Source: Sphingobacterium hotanense (GTDB lineage: Bacteria; Bacteroidota; Bacteroidia; Sphingobacteriales; Sphingobacteriaceae). Taken from it: 64,000 nucleotides of DNA. A program made the position numbers and the translations under genes. Under the pieces are notes generated by a model. It ran no database searches. It was not told the DNA's origin and saw only the letters and a program-made list of their open reading frames with translations. Positions within the stretch are counted from its first letter, which is position 1. Each line of letters opens with the position of its first letter. Positions 37,536 to 46,870 of the stretch are shown piece by piece. The stretch is from contig NZ_CP030848.1 of the NCBI RefSeq assembly GCF_008274825.1, positions 3,099,618-3,163,617 of the forward strand, in the 5' to 3' direction.

Positions 37536-37626
37536 CGCTAAATAACGCGCTGTCAATGAACGGCAATAACTGACGATTTAACAGTAATTACCCTTCATTA
37601 GCATAAATAATACCAAAAATTTAGCC

Positions 37627-37644
37627 TTGGCACTGCTGTTGCAT
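37627..37644 (+). promoter_or_regulatory. Sigma-54-type promoter upstream of lon
   Basis: TTGGCACTGCTGTTGCAT fits the sigma-54 consensus TGGCAC-N5-TTGCA exactly, with GG (37629-37630) and GC (37641-37642) separated by 10 bases, the required spacing. Transcription would start near 37654, about 67 bases before the lon ATG. Confidence 0.75.
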
Positions 37645-37720
37645 TATAGTGATATAACTATAATAGGATATTTATCGCCGAACCGTCTGACAAGATGTCG
37701 GCAAAACGATATATGAAAAT

Positions 37721-40186
37721 ATGAGTAAATTCAACGCATTCAACTTTGACCAAACATTACCCATCATTAACGAGGAAACGGAATTCTTCCCCCTGTTGAC
37801 TCAACAGGATGAGGAAGAAATGCGCAATGCCGAAATACCAGAGGTACTGCCTATTCTCCCCCTCCGCAATACCGTATTGTTTCCTGGTGTAGTGATTCCA
37901 ATCACGGTGGGTAGAGATAAATCCATCAAGTTGATCAAAGATGCCTATAAAGGAGATCGCGCCATTGGTGTGGTATCTCAAAAAGATATGATCGTTGAAG
38001 ATCCGACCTTCGAGCAATTGCACAAAGTCGGAACTGTCGCACATATCATCAAAATCCTTCAGATGCCTGATGGTAATACCACGGTTATTATACAAGGTAA
38101 ACAACGCTTCCGTCTATTGGAACTGGTGCAAACCGAACCGTATATGACGGCCAAGGTGGAGAAGTTTCCTGAGGATAAGCCAAAGACCAGTTCAAAACAA
38201 TTTAAAGCGCTTATTGCTTCGGTAAAAGAACTCGCATTACAGATCATCCAATTATCACCCAACCTTCCGAGCGAGGCTGGCATTGCGATCAAAAATATCG
38301 AGAGCCCGACTTTCTTAGTGAATTTTATTGCTTCTAATCTTTCTTTAGAGTTAGAGGACAAGCAAGACTTACTAGAAAACAAAGATTTCGTCAAACGTGC
38401 GAAACAACTCTTAGAGCACCTAACTACCGAAATTCAAATGCTGGAATTGAAGAATCAAATCCAGAACAAGGTTCGTGTAGATCTGGATAAACAACAACGC
38501 GATTATTTCTTAAGCCAGCAGTTAAAGACTATTCAAGAAGAATTAGGCGGTAGCACCCCTGACTTAGAATTGGAAGAACTGAAGAAAAGAGGAAAAAACA
38601 AGAAGTGGCCAGAGGATGTTTCAAAGCATTTTGCTAAGGAACTGGAGAAGCTTGCGCGTATTAATCCTGCAGCGGCAGATTATTCGGTGCAGTTGAACTA
38701 TCTGGAATTATTGCTTGATCTTCCATGGGCAGAATACACAAAAGATAACTTTGACCTAAAACGTGCCGAAAGGATATTGGACAAAGATCACTATGGTTTA
38801 GAGAAGGTAAAACAGCGTATCATTGAATACTTAGCGGTTCTTAAGCTAAAGAATGATATGAAGGCACCTATCCTATGCCTTGTGGGTCCTCCGGGGGTTG
38901 GTAAAACATCCCTAGGAAAGTCTATCGCAAGAGCCTTAGGACGAAAATACACACGTATGGCCTTAGGTGGCGTAAGAGATGAAGCAGAGATTCGTGGTCA
39001 CCGTAAAACATATATTGGCGCTATGCCGGGCCGCATTATACAGTCGTTGAAAAAAGCTGGCGCATCGAATCCGGTATTTGTACTAGACGAAATTGATAAA
39101 ATCGGCTCTGACTTCAAAGGTGATCCTTCTTCAGCTTTATTGGAAGTTTTAGATCCAGAACAAAACACCAACTTCTATGACCACTATGTGGAAATGGAAT
39201 ACGACTTATCTAAGGTGATGTTTATCGCTACGGCAAACTCGCTGAACGGAATACAGCCGGCATTGTTAGATCGTATGGAGATTATCGAAGTCAATGGTTA
39301 TACGATTGAGGAAAAGATTGAAATTGCTAAGAAGCACTTGTTGCCGAAGCAACGCGAAATGCACGGTATACAAGCTAAAGATATCAGTTTAAAGCCAAAG
39401 ATGATTGAGAAAATCATCGAAGAGTACACGAGAGAATCCGGCGTTCGTGGCCTAGAGAAGAAGATTGGGTCGGTAGTTCGTGGGGTTGCGACGCGCATTG
39501 TGATGGAAAAAGAATACAATCCGGCGCTTACGGCTTCGGATCTCGAAGAGATCTTAGGCGCTCCTATCTTTGATAAGGACCTATACGAGAACAACGATAT
39601 CGCGGGTGTTGTGACTGGTTTAGCATGGACTTCGGTAGGTGGGGATATCCTTTTCATCGAGTCGAGCTTAAGCCCTGGAAAAGGAAAGCTAAGCCTAACG
39701 GGTAACTTAGGCGATGTAATGAAGGAGTCTGCAGCGATTGCAATGGCGTATTTACGCTCGCATGCAGAGGAATTCGGAATTGACTATGCGGTATTTGACC
39801 AATGGGATGTCAATATCCACGTTCCGGCAGGTGCAACTCCGAAAGATGGTCCATCTGCAGGTATTACCATGCTGACAGCATTAGCATCCCTGTTTACTCA
39901 ACGTAAGGTAAAAGAGAAGCTAGCGATGACTGGCGAGATTACTCTACGTGGAAAAGTACTTCCGGTAGGTGGAATCAAAGAAAAGATCTTGGCAGCGAAA
40001 CGTGCGAACATTAAGGAGATCATCCTATGCAAAAGCAATCAGAAGGACATCCAGGAGATTAAAGAGGACTACGTAAAGGACTTGAAATTCCATTATGTGA
40101 CTGACATGAAGGAAGTCGTTAAACTAGCCTTATTAGACAGCAAAGTTAAAAACGCGAAGAAGCTATTGCGCGAAGACGCAAAATAG
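37721..40186 (+). CDS. lon: ATP-dependent protease Lon
   Basis: 821 residues. The N-terminal substrate-binding domain has [15 protein letters not shown]. The AAA domain has Walker [14 protein letters not shown] and Walker [11 protein letters not shown]. The C-terminal protease domain has the catalytic serine in [10 protein letters not shown] and lysine in [10 protein letters not shown]. It degrades misfolded and regulatory proteins in the cytoplasm. Two promoter types are visible upstream: a housekeeping -7 element (37528) and a sigma-54 match (37627). Confidence 0.97.
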   Translation: MSKFNAFNFDQTLPIINEETEFFPLLTQQDEEEMRNAEIPEVLPILPLRNTVLFPGVVIPITVGRDKSIKLIKDAYKGDRAIGVVSQKDMIVEDPTFEQLHKVGTVAHIIKILQMPDGNTTVIIQGKQRFRLLELVQTEPYMTAKVEKFPEDKPKTSSKQFKALIASVKELALQIIQLSPNLPSEAGIAIKNIESPTFLVNFIASNLSLELEDKQDLLENKDFVKRAKQLLEHLTTEIQMLELKNQIQNKVRVDLDKQQRDYFLSQQLKTIQEELGGSTPDLELEELKKRGKNKKWPEDVSKHFAKELEKLARINPAAADYSVQLNYLELLLDLPWAEYTKDNFDLKRAERILDKDHYGLEKVKQRIIEYLAVLKLKNDMKAPILCLVGPPGVGKTSLGKSIARALGRKYTRMALGGVRDEAEIRGHRKTYIGAMPGRIIQSLKKAGASNPVFVLDEIDKIGSDFKGDPSSALLEVLDPEQNTNFYDHYVEMEYDLSKVMFIATANSLNGIQPALLDRMEIIEVNGYTIEEKIEIAKKHLLPKQREMHGIQAKDISLKPKMIEKIIEEYTRESGVRGLEKKIGSVVRGVATRIVMEKEYNPALTASDLEEILGAPIFDKDLYENNDIAGVVTGLAWTSVGGDILFIESSLSPGKGKLSLTGNLGDVMKESAAIAMAYLRSHAEEFGIDYAVFDQWDVNIHVPAGATPKDGPSAGITMLTALASLFTQRKVKEKLAMTGEITLRGKVLPVGGIKEKILAAKRANIKEIILCKSNQKDIQEIKEDYVKDLKFHYVTDMKEVVKLALLDSKVKNAKKLLREDAK

Positions 40187-40202
40187 TCTTGTCAGCTTAA
40201 AA

Positions 40203-40248
40203 TAAAAAGGAAAAGCCATTCGATTAATCGGATGGCTTTTCCTTTTTA
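40203..40248 (+). terminator. Terminator after lon
   Basis: AAAAAGGAAAAGCCAT and ATGGCTTTTCCTTTTT pair over 16 bases around a CGATTAATCG centre. It has a strong A-run and T-run. Confidence 0.95.
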
Positions 40249-40265
40249 TACTGGATAACAAGGTG

Positions 40266-40273
40266 TATTTTTG
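40266..40273 (+). promoter_or_regulatory. -7 element very close to the FUSC-like start
   Basis: TATTTTTG (TAnnTTTG) ends five bases before the ATG at 40279. Since transcription starts about 5-8 bases after this element, the mRNA would begin at or next to the start codon. Confidence 0.6.
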
Positions 40274-40278
40274 CACTG

Positions 40279-40824
40279 ATGAGAGCAGCAACTGTTACAA
40301 AGCAAATAGTTCGAAAAATAGTTACATCCCCATTATTAATTTACGTCATCCGGTGTCTACTTGGATTCTCCATTGGGTATTTACTGTATCACCGCTATCG
40401 TGAGTTTGAGATCTTTTGGGCTTTGCTCTCGATTATTTTGGTGATCTCACCAGAAGAAAAAGACTCCAAAAGACTTTCCATAGAACGCTTCAAATCCAAC
40501 TTCATAGGCTCCAGTGTAGCGATGATCTGCGTTTGGGTACTTCCGGAATCGGTTTATTCTATCGTCGCGGGAATCGTGCTAACGATTATCTGCTGTCGTG
40601 TCTTCAATATCATGAACATGGCACGCGTTGCAATTGTCGCTTTGCTCATCATCATGATCGAACCGCATCATACACAAATCGCCTACACCCCTATCTACCG
40701 CGCTGTTTCAACCGGCGTCGGATGTATCATCGGTCTGGCAATCGTTATTATCACCTCAGGTATAAAGCATTACCTCATGGAGAAGTACTTCGACGATTCA
40801 ACTGCTCCTAATTCGGGAAATTAG
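40279..40824 (+). CDS. FUSC-like small membrane protein
   Basis: 181 residues with four to five predicted transmembrane helices (LLIYVIRCLLGFSIGYLLY, IFWALLSIILVIS, FIGSSVAMICVWVL, SIVAGIVLTIICC, GVGCIIGLAIVIIT). It resembles half of a FUSC/aromatic acid exporter domain (FRSN-like ERFKSNFIGSS). The transported compound is unknown. It appears to be transcribed from a promoter directly before its start. The rnhA promoter lies in its last codons. Confidence 0.7.
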   Translation: MRAATVTKQIVRKIVTSPLLIYVIRCLLGFSIGYLLYHRYREFEIFWALLSIILVISPEEKDSKRLSIERFKSNFIGSSVAMICVWVLPESVYSIVAGIVLTIICCRVFNIMNMARVAIVALLIIMIEPHHTQIAYTPIYRAVSTGVGCIIGLAIVIITSGIKHYLMEKYFDDSTAPNSGN

Positions 40825-40826
40825 CG

Positions 40827-40834
40827 TATTTTTG
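40827..40834 (+). promoter_or_regulatory. -7 element very close to the rnhA start
   Basis: A second TATTTTTG with a five-base gap (CAGTA) to the ATG at 40840, the same layout as for the gene before it. Confidence 0.55.
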
Positions 40835-40839
40835 CAGTA

Positions 40840-41346
40840 ATGATTGAACTTTATACCGACGGTGCTTCAAGTGGAAATCCAGGCCCTGGTGGCTATGGAA
40901 CCATTTTACGAACTATCTATACAGGGTCAAATCCTGAATATCAAGGCAAGCTTATAGAAAAAGAATTCTCTGGAGGCTTTCGCAAGACGACGAACAACCG
41001 GATGGAATTACTCGCTGTGATCATCGGTTTAGAAGCATTGAAAAGCATCAATCAACAGGTCACTATTTTTTCTGATTCCAAATACGTCATCGATGCGATT
41101 GACAAGAAATGGGTATATGGCTGGATCCAAAAAGGATTTCAAGGCAAAAAGAATAAGGACCTATGGATGCGATTAATGTCCTTATACAAACTACATAAAG
41201 TGAAGTTGGTATGGGTGAAAGGCCATGCCGGGCACCCTTTGAATGAGCGATGCGATCAACTGGCAGTAAAAGCATCCAAAGACAAAGCCAATTGGAAGAT
41301 AGACTCGGTATTTGAAGTCGAGATGCAAAAAGGAATGGACATCTAA
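40840..41346 (+). CDS. rnhA: Ribonuclease HI
   Basis: 168 residues. It cuts the RNA strand of RNA-DNA hybrids. The active-site residues are intact: Asp in IELYTDGASSGNPGPGGYG, Glu in TNNRMELLAVI, Asp in IFSDSKYVIDA, and the C-terminal VKGHAGHPLNERCDQLA with the conserved His and Asp. The stop lies one base from the end of the convergent nnr gene (41348). Confidence 0.96.
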   Translation: MIELYTDGASSGNPGPGGYGTILRTIYTGSNPEYQGKLIEKEFSGGFRKTTNNRMELLAVIIGLEALKSINQQVTIFSDSKYVIDAIDKKWVYGWIQKGFQGKKNKDLWMRLMSLYKLHKVKLVWVKGHAGHPLNERCDQLAVKASKDKANWKIDSVFEVEMQKGMDI

Positions 41347-41347
41347 A

Positions 41348-42862
41348 CTAGTTGTCCAGCAACTCCTGGAAAGCCTTTGCTAGATGATCGATGATGTCCG
41401 AAGCAATAAGACTCGCTTCCCCTGTATCTTTTACGGCGAAATCTCCAGCAAGACCATGCAAATAAATCCCTAGTACAGCGGCAGCCCTTGCCGATAGTCC
41501 CTGTGCGCGCAGACTGGTCAAGATCCCTGTCAACACGTCGCCAGTCCCGCCGGTCGCCATCCCTGGGTTCCCCGTGGAATTGAAATATAGGTTCCCATCC
41601 GGACATACCAATACCGAATTCGCACCTTTAATAATTAGATAAACCTGATGCTGGGCAGCAAAAACCTTCGCCTTCGAAACCTTTTCATAATCATTATCCC
41701 ATGCCCCAATCAATCGACTCAATTCCTTCGGATGGGGAGATAAAATAGTCTCCGCAGGCAATGCTTGCAAAAGGCTTTCTTGCTGCGCAAGAATATTCAG
41801 GGCATCGGCATCTAAAACCAATCTTGCATCCTCCGACAATGATTGCAGATAGATCGCAAAACCTCGAATCGTTTGCTCATCTGTTCCCATCCCTACCCCC
41901 ATACCGATCGCGGTCAGGTCTGTTGGAAAATTAAAATCTCGCAAAGTCAGTTCAGCTGTATCAGCAAAGACCATCGCTTCAGGAAAGGCAGTTTGTATTA
42001 TGTTCGTCCCACAATGTGGTATGCCCACCGACACTAATCCGCAACCGATTCTTAAAGCAGCTTTCGCTGCCAAAAGCACCGCCCCCATCTTCCCATAACT
42101 CCCACCAATCACGAGCGCATGACCGAAAGTCCCTTTATGGCAATATTTCAATCGGACCGGCACAAGCGATTTGACAGAATTTGCCGTCAAATAATGCATG
42201 TTCGTTTCCTGTTCATCCATCGCGTCAGCATCCAAACCTATATCGAGAATGCTGAAAGATTTCGAGAATTCTCCATATTCCGGAAGCAATAGATTTAACT
42301 TCGGAACCTGAAAGGTGTACACTTTATCAGCCTTTATTATGGGGCTATCCACGGCAATATGAGTTTCGCAAGACAAACCAGACGGCATATCCACCGAAAT
42401 CCGAACTGCGCTTGCTGTATTAATCTGATCAATGATACTACGCCAACGAGAACTTAAAGCAGTATTCAGACCATAACCAAACAGGCAATCGAGAATCATA
42501 GAATCGCCCTCGAAGTGGATACGGTCTTCCAAACTGAACTTACGGATACTATTGTCCCCTAACTTCTCCTGATTTTTTAAATTATCTGGCGAGTACTGTT
42601 CTGCATCTATTAAATAAACCTCAACGGCCGCCCCTAGCGCTTTTAATAAGCCGGCAATAGCCAAACCATCACCGCCATTATTCCTCTTTCCAGAGAGGAT
42701 ATAAACCTGCTTTTCGAGCACATCCGGATAATATTCCAAAAGCGCCGCTACAACCGTAGCCGAAGCCCGTTGCATCAGATCCCAAGAACTTATCGCTTGT
42801 TTCGTTATGGTTTGCTCGTCAACATGTTTTAACTGAGAAGGATTTAGAATTTTCATAGGCAT
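41348..42862 (-). CDS. nnr: Bifunctional NAD(P)H-hydrate epimerase / ADP-dependent dehydratase
   Basis: 504 residues, fused as in E. coli Nnr. Residues 1 to about 215 are the YjeF_N epimerase (VYILSGKRNNGGDGLAIA, LDCLFGYG). Residues from about 230 are the ribokinase-like dehydratase (GSYGKMGAVLLAAKAALRIG, LDADALNIL, LSPHPKELSRL, GMATGGTGDVLTG). It repairs hydrated NAD(P)H. The start could also be the ATG two codons later (42856). It lies downstream of a terminator from the S9 peptidase gene on the same strand. Confidence 0.94.
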   Translation of the reverse strand: MPMKILNPSQLKHVDEQTITKQAISSWDLMQRASATVVAALLEYYPDVLEKQVYILSGKRNNGGDGLAIAGLLKALGAAVEVYLIDAEQYSPDNLKNQEKLGDNSIRKFSLEDRIHFEGDSMILDCLFGYGLNTALSSRWRSIIDQINTASAVRISVDMPSGLSCETHIAVDSPIIKADKVYTFQVPKLNLLLPEYGEFSKSFSILDIGLDADAMDEQETNMHYLTANSVKSLVPVRLKYCHKGTFGHALVIGGSYGKMGAVLLAAKAALRIGCGLVSVGIPHCGTNIIQTAFPEAMVFADTAELTLRDFNFPTDLTAIGMGVGMGTDEQTIRGFAIYLQSLSEDARLVLDADALNILAQQESLLQALPAETILSPHPKELSRLIGAWDNDYEKVSKAKVFAAQHQVYLIIKGANSVLVCPDGNLYFNSTGNPGMATGGTGDVLTGILTSLRAQGLSARAAAVLGIYLHGLAGDFAVKDTGEASLIASDIIDHLAKAFQELLDN

Positions 42863-42871
42863 GGTGTTAAA

Positions 42872-42901
42872 AAGACAAAGCCCCTAAAATTAGGGGCTTT
42901 A
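42872..42901 (-). terminator. Terminator after the S9 peptidase gene
   Basis: AAAGCCCCTAA and TTAGGGGCTTT form an 11-bp stem around a two-base centre. On the minus strand it is followed by GTCTTTTTAA. It lies 19 bases after the peptidase stop. Confidence 0.88.
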
Positions 42902-42919
42902 TCATTAATTAACAACAGT

Positions 42920-45187
42920 TTATTTTAAATGTTTACGGAAGAATCCCATCATCGCTTTATAGAATTCAATCTGATTTTCCTCTTTATGGAATCCATGTCC
43001 TTCATCGTATTTCACCATATAAGGCACATCTACTCCTTTGCTACGAAGCGCTTTCACAATCTGATCTGCCTCAGCAATCTTTACCCTAGGGTCATTTGCA
43101 CCCTGAACAACGAATAAAGGCGCTTTAATTTTGTCTACGTGGAATAGAGGCGATACTTCTTTTGCAATCGCTGCCTCATCTTCCTTATCTGGGTTGTACC
43201 AAATTTGGTATAGCATCTCTTTGTATGGCTTCCAATACTCCGGAATAGAGTTCAATAAGGTAAAGATATTCGATACCCCTACATAGTCCACCCCTGCTTT
43301 ATACAAGTCTGGAGTCTTAGTTAATCCTCTCAATACCGCATAACCACCGTGGCTACCGCCATAGATCGCGATGTTGTCCTTATCCGCCCAACCCTGCTCG
43401 ATCACGTATTGAATACCATCCTCTAAATCATCCATTGCCTTACGGCCAACTTGGTTGAATCCGGCGCGTAAAAACTCCTTACCATAACCACCCGAAATAC
43501 GGAAGTTAACCTGTAATGTCGCGTATCCACGGCTCGCGAATAATTGCGTCTCTGGATTGAAACCCCAGCTATCACGAACCCCCTGAGGACCGCCATGTGG
43601 GTTAACGATCAACGGGACACGCTTGCCCGCCAATGCTTCCTTCGGTAGTGTGATGTAACCATGAATGGTCAATCCATCGCGCGATTTGAAAGTAATCGGG
43701 CGCATTTCCGCCATATCCGCTTCTTTCAATTGTGGCATCAAATCGTATAACAAAGTCGTTTTGCCCGACTTCGCATCTAAATGGTAGTAACGACCGTAAA
43801 GCTTATCGCTCTGCACCATCACCAAGTACTGGTCTTCTTCATCGGTTTTTCCAACGATAGAATACTCGTATCCCGGGAACTCCTTACTGAATTTATCGTA
43901 TAATTTCTTGAATGTAGCGCTTACCGGTTCAATTTCAACACGCTCGCCTTCAAAACCAACAAAGTCGATTTCCCAATTGCGCTTGCGCGATAAGGAAAGG
44001 ATAGTTGCATCGTAATCCTTGTTAGAATAGATTTCTTTTATAATCTTCTTGGTTCCGAAATCATAAAGGATAATACGCGCCTTGTCAGAATCCAGATTCG
44101 TTAATACATAGGCCTCATCTTGGTTTTTCGACGCATAATTGAAAGCTAAGATTGAGAAGGTATCATCCCATTTACCCGTGCCGAACAGCTCAAAGTCCGT
44201 CTTTCCCTTTGCTTTGTAGAAATATTGCGTATTGATTCCGTTATGCATTTTAGCGTATCCGCGCAGATTGCCCTCTTTATCGAAATCATAGGAAACAATA
44301 GCATTCTCCGGATCCGTATTCGTAAATAACTTCGTCATTTCGCCGGTGTGAATATTGACTTTGTATGGTTCGAAAACCTGCTTATTGTCCTTATTCATCT
44401 GGATGATGATGAAATCTTTCTGCTCTTTCAACAGATTTAAAATGCCGGCCTGAACATCTGGAAATGGTGTTAAATCGATATTATTGCTACCGTCGATATT
44501 TACAGCATAAAGGTGATAATTCTCGTTTCCACCTTGATCCATCACATACACTAAACGCTCATCATTCACCCATCCCATTCCACGGATCAACTCGTCCTTC
44601 TCTTCTATCGCGCGAACAACTTTCCCTGTAGCCACTTCTTTTATCATCACATGACGCTTGTTGTTAGCGTCCTTCTCGCGATAAGAAATATACTTACCAT
44701 TGGGAGATAATTGGAACTGCGAAGAATTAGGTTTCGCAAAATAATCTTCCACACGATATTTGAAATCACCTTTATCTAATGCAATTAATTTCTCTAAATC
44801 TGCTTTTGATGATACTAGCGTCGTATCGCCAGGTTTGGAAACTTTGGTTTTACTAAGCTTCAATGGAAACTCCATTCCTGCCTGTTTGAATATCCCCTCG
44901 ATCTGCTCACCCTTCAATTCGCCTTCATAAGAAAAGCCCGCCTGCGCCATGGCTACAGTCAGCTTATTGTTTTCAAACTTGGTCTCGCTCATCGGAAGGC
45001 CGGAGGCACCTTGAGCTGGGATATCTAATGTTGCTTTGTATGTTTCTCCGTCTTGGCTAATGTGGAAGATTAAATCCATAGATGTTCCTTGGACATCTAA
45101 AGTTCCCTTCCAATCGCCGGTTATTTGGGCTTTGGCTGTTAACATGCTCAAAAGTACAAATACCATCGTAAAAATCTGTTGTTTCAT
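42920..45187 (-). CDS. Secreted S9-family prolyl oligopeptidase-like peptidase
   Basis: 755 residues. A signal peptide (FTMVFVLLSMLTAKA) leads to an extra N-terminal domain of about 100 residues (GDWKGTLDVQGTSMDLIFHI) common in Bacteroidota hydrolases. A beta-propeller spans about 150-480 and the alpha/beta-hydrolase domain about 500-755. The catalytic triad is visible as Ser in YGGSHGGYA, Asp in GANDPRV and His in DEGHGFHK. It should cleave peptides in the periplasm, as dipeptidyl- or acylaminoacyl-peptidase; which one is not clear. Confidence 0.92.
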   Translation of the reverse strand: MKQQIFTMVFVLLSMLTAKAQITGDWKGTLDVQGTSMDLIFHISQDGETYKATLDIPAQGASGLPMSETKFENNKLTVAMAQAGFSYEGELKGEQIEGIFKQAGMEFPLKLSKTKVSKPGDTTLVSSKADLEKLIALDKGDFKYRVEDYFAKPNSSQFQLSPNGKYISYREKDANNKRHVMIKEVATGKVVRAIEEKDELIRGMGWVNDERLVYVMDQGGNENYHLYAVNIDGSNNIDLTPFPDVQAGILNLLKEQKDFIIIQMNKDNKQVFEPYKVNIHTGEMTKLFTNTDPENAIVSYDFDKEGNLRGYAKMHNGINTQYFYKAKGKTDFELFGTGKWDDTFSILAFNYASKNQDEAYVLTNLDSDKARIILYDFGTKKIIKEIYSNKDYDATILSLSRKRNWEIDFVGFEGERVEIEPVSATFKKLYDKFSKEFPGYEYSIVGKTDEEDQYLVMVQSDKLYGRYYHLDAKSGKTTLLYDLMPQLKEADMAEMRPITFKSRDGLTIHGYITLPKEALAGKRVPLIVNPHGGPQGVRDSWGFNPETQLFASRGYATLQVNFRISGGYGKEFLRAGFNQVGRKAMDDLEDGIQYVIEQGWADKDNIAIYGGSHGGYAVLRGLTKTPDLYKAGVDYVGVSNIFTLLNSIPEYWKPYKEMLYQIWYNPDKEDEAAIAKEVSPLFHVDKIKAPLFVVQGANDPRVKIAEADQIVKALRSKGVDVPYMVKYDEGHGFHKEENQIEFYKAMMGFFRKHLK

Positions 45188-45332
45188 AATTCAATCAATA
45201 TTTCTCTATTAGTAGAAATAAAGCGGGTTTCGTTACAACATTCTTTTATTTTTTTTGATGAAAAATAAAGGGATGGCCAAAAACATAAGAATTGTATAGG
45301 AATGAAAGATATCATAACCCTTTATCAACCAT

Positions 45333-45404
45333 TTCAAACCCAATTCAAACCCAATGTATAGCCGCTCCGGAGCGGCTATACATTGGGTTTGAATTGGGTT
45401 TGAA
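45333..45404. repeat. 72-base perfect palindrome with AAACCCAAT repeats
   Basis: The left arm is 45333-45368 and the right arm 45369-45404; all 36 pairs match. Each arm contains CAAACCCAATTCAAACCCAA followed by TGTATAGCCGCTCC. The core GCCGCTCC/GGAGCGGC is GC-rich. CATAACCCTTT lies just before (45314). It sits between the S9 peptidase promoter side and the IS982 element and belongs with 9326-9400 and 31662-31705. The rest of 45188-45540 holds no gene. Confidence 0.95.
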
Positions 45405-45421
45405 TAGTATTTAGTATATAG

Positions 45422-46458
45422 TAATGCGAATTAAGGGTTGAAATATATTGGAAAAAGCTTCTTAAAAAGAGGGGTGAAAACTTGCATAAAAGCCTGATTA
45501 TCAGTATATTTATAATGTTCCTTACGCATTATTAAACAACATGATCAATCAGGCCAAGGCTCTAAAATTAATAAAATTATACCAGTATGTGTGTGATAAA
45601 TATGACAGTGAACTGCAATATTACTGTCAGCGATTTTCAAACAATAACAAACCTGACTTTACTGATCAGGAGGTTTTGACCATCTATTTATTCAGTGTGC
45701 ACGAGGAACAGCGGCTAAGGATCAAGCAGATCCATAAATTCGCCTCCGATTATCTGATGGATTGGTTTCCCAAGCTAACTTCATACGTAGCATTCAACAC
45801 CCGTATCAACCGCCTTTTTGATGTTTTGAGATCTCTTTGTCAGTCAGTTATAGAGGACTTTACACCAGAGGAGTGCTCCAGAGAATTTTCCCTACTGGAC
45901 TCTATGCCCATCATAACCTGCAGTGGGACTAGAAGGGCAAAGGTAGCTCTGGAGATAACGGATAAAAGCTTCTGCTCAACGAAGAGGCTTTGGTATTTTG
46001 GATTAAAGCTTCATGCGCTCAACAGCTATAACAAATCCACGCTGCCTCGTCCGGAAAGCATTGTAATAAGCAAGGCATCTGAAAGTGACCTGAACATATT
46101 TAAGGAGAATTGGGCATCCATCGCAGGTAGGACGTTCTTTGGTGACAAGATATACCGTGACGCCCCGTTCTTCGAGTGGTTTTATAAAGAAAAAAAATCA
46201 ATTATGTATACTCCGATAAGGGAAACCCAAGGAAAACCAGATTGTTTAAAAAACAGGGATCGTGCTTATAATGACCTGTTTTCAAGAGCAGTATCTAAGG
46301 TAAGACAACCAATCGAATCCTTTTTTAATTGGATAAATGAAAAAACACAGATACAAAACGCAAGTAAGGTCAGATCTACCAAAGGACTATTAGTACATGT
46401 GTTCGGTAAATTAACAGCCTGTTTCATAAAGCCTATTTTCAACCCTTAATTCGCATTA
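45422..46458 (+). mobile_element. IS982-family insertion sequence
   Basis: The element is 1037 bases, bounded by perfect 22-base terminal inverted repeats TAATGCGAATTAAGGGTTGA(AA) at 45422-45443 and 46437-46458. It carries one intact transposase gene; the right repeat covers the end of that gene. No long target duplication is seen; if the terminal T/A is excluded, AGT flanks both sides. It inserted in A-type repeat DNA (TAGTATTTAG on both sides). Confidence 0.92.
45541..46449 (+). CDS. IS982-family transposase (DDE)
   Basis: 302 residues, the usual size. The DDE residues fit FSLLDSMPI (first Asp), FFGDKIYRD (second Asp) and QPIESFFNWI (Glu), with the Y-x-x-x-K-like segment of the catalytic core nearby. 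IS982 features FTDQEVLTIYLFSV and WYFGLKLHAL are present. The reading frame is intact, so the element may be active. The last codons lie in the right terminal repeat. Confidence 0.93.
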   Translation: MINQAKALKLIKLYQYVCDKYDSELQYYCQRFSNNNKPDFTDQEVLTIYLFSVHEEQRLRIKQIHKFASDYLMDWFPKLTSYVAFNTRINRLFDVLRSLCQSVIEDFTPEECSREFSLLDSMPIITCSGTRRAKVALEITDKSFCSTKRLWYFGLKLHALNSYNKSTLPRPESIVISKASESDLNIFKENWASIAGRTFFGDKIYRDAPFFEWFYKEKKSIMYTPIRETQGKPDCLKNRDRAYNDLFSRAVSKVRQPIESFFNWINEKTQIQNASKVRSTKGLLVHVFGKLTACFIKPIFNP

Positions 46459-46836
46459 GTATTTAGTAGTTAGTATTTAGACCTAGGGCGGATATAAATT
46501 AGACTTTAGATATTAGATGTAAGATTTTAGACTTTTTTTGTCTTTGAACCAGGAAAGGAAGGATTTAAGGATGGGAAGGATATTTCGCACGCCATACTAA
46601 TATGGCCAATGTTGGCAGCCATAGGTCTTTATACTAACTACTATTTCTGAACCAGAAAAGGAAGGATTTAAGGATAAGCAGGATCCTGTCAATCCTTGCA
46701 TCCTTCCTTTCCTGGTTCAAAGACAAATAACCTAACGTCTAACAAAAAACCTCTAAAATCTTACATCTAATATCTAATATCTAATTTCTATATCCGCCCT
46801 AGGTCTAAATACTAACTACTAAATACTAACTACTAC
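46459..46836. repeat. Intergenic repeat island 3
   Basis: No gene is seen. A-type motifs (TAGTATTTAGTAGTTAGTA near 46459 and CTAAATACTAACTACTAAA near 46805) and B-type motifs (TTAGATATTAGATGTAAGA near 46502, and TCTAATATCTAATATCTAA near 46763) flank C-type pieces. One C-type pair forms an imperfect 70-base palindrome at 46649-46718. GGGCGGATATA near 46487 and TATATCCGCCCTAGG near 46790 are an inverted pair, so the island is itself an overall inverted arrangement. Confidence 0.85.
46649..46718. repeat. C-type palindromic element, copy at 46.6 kb
   Basis: GAACCAGAAAAGGAAGGAT on the left pairs with ATCCTTCCTTTCCTGGTTC on the right with one mismatch, around a centre GGATCC at 46681-46686. The same design appears at 61568-61641. 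Confidence 0.85.
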
Positions 46837-46869
46837 AAAAAAAGCTGTCCGAAAAGGACAGCTTTTTTT
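46837..46869. terminator. Bidirectional terminator
   Basis: AAAAAAAGCTGTCC and GGACAGCTTTTTTT form a 14-bp stem with loop GAAAA. It ends two bases before the stop codon of the minus-strand gene at 46871, so it serves that gene. Confidence 0.95.
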
Positions 46870-46870
46870 G

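Noticed and set aside
41343-41606. Minus-strand frame rich in Arg, Gly and Trp at the end of nnr
   Set aside because: It lies in another frame of the nnr dehydratase domain and has an out-of-frame composition.
45333-45404. The long palindrome as a replication origin or dif-like site
   Set aside because: No DnaA boxes, parS or recombinase core motif nearby, and related sequences occur at two other places.
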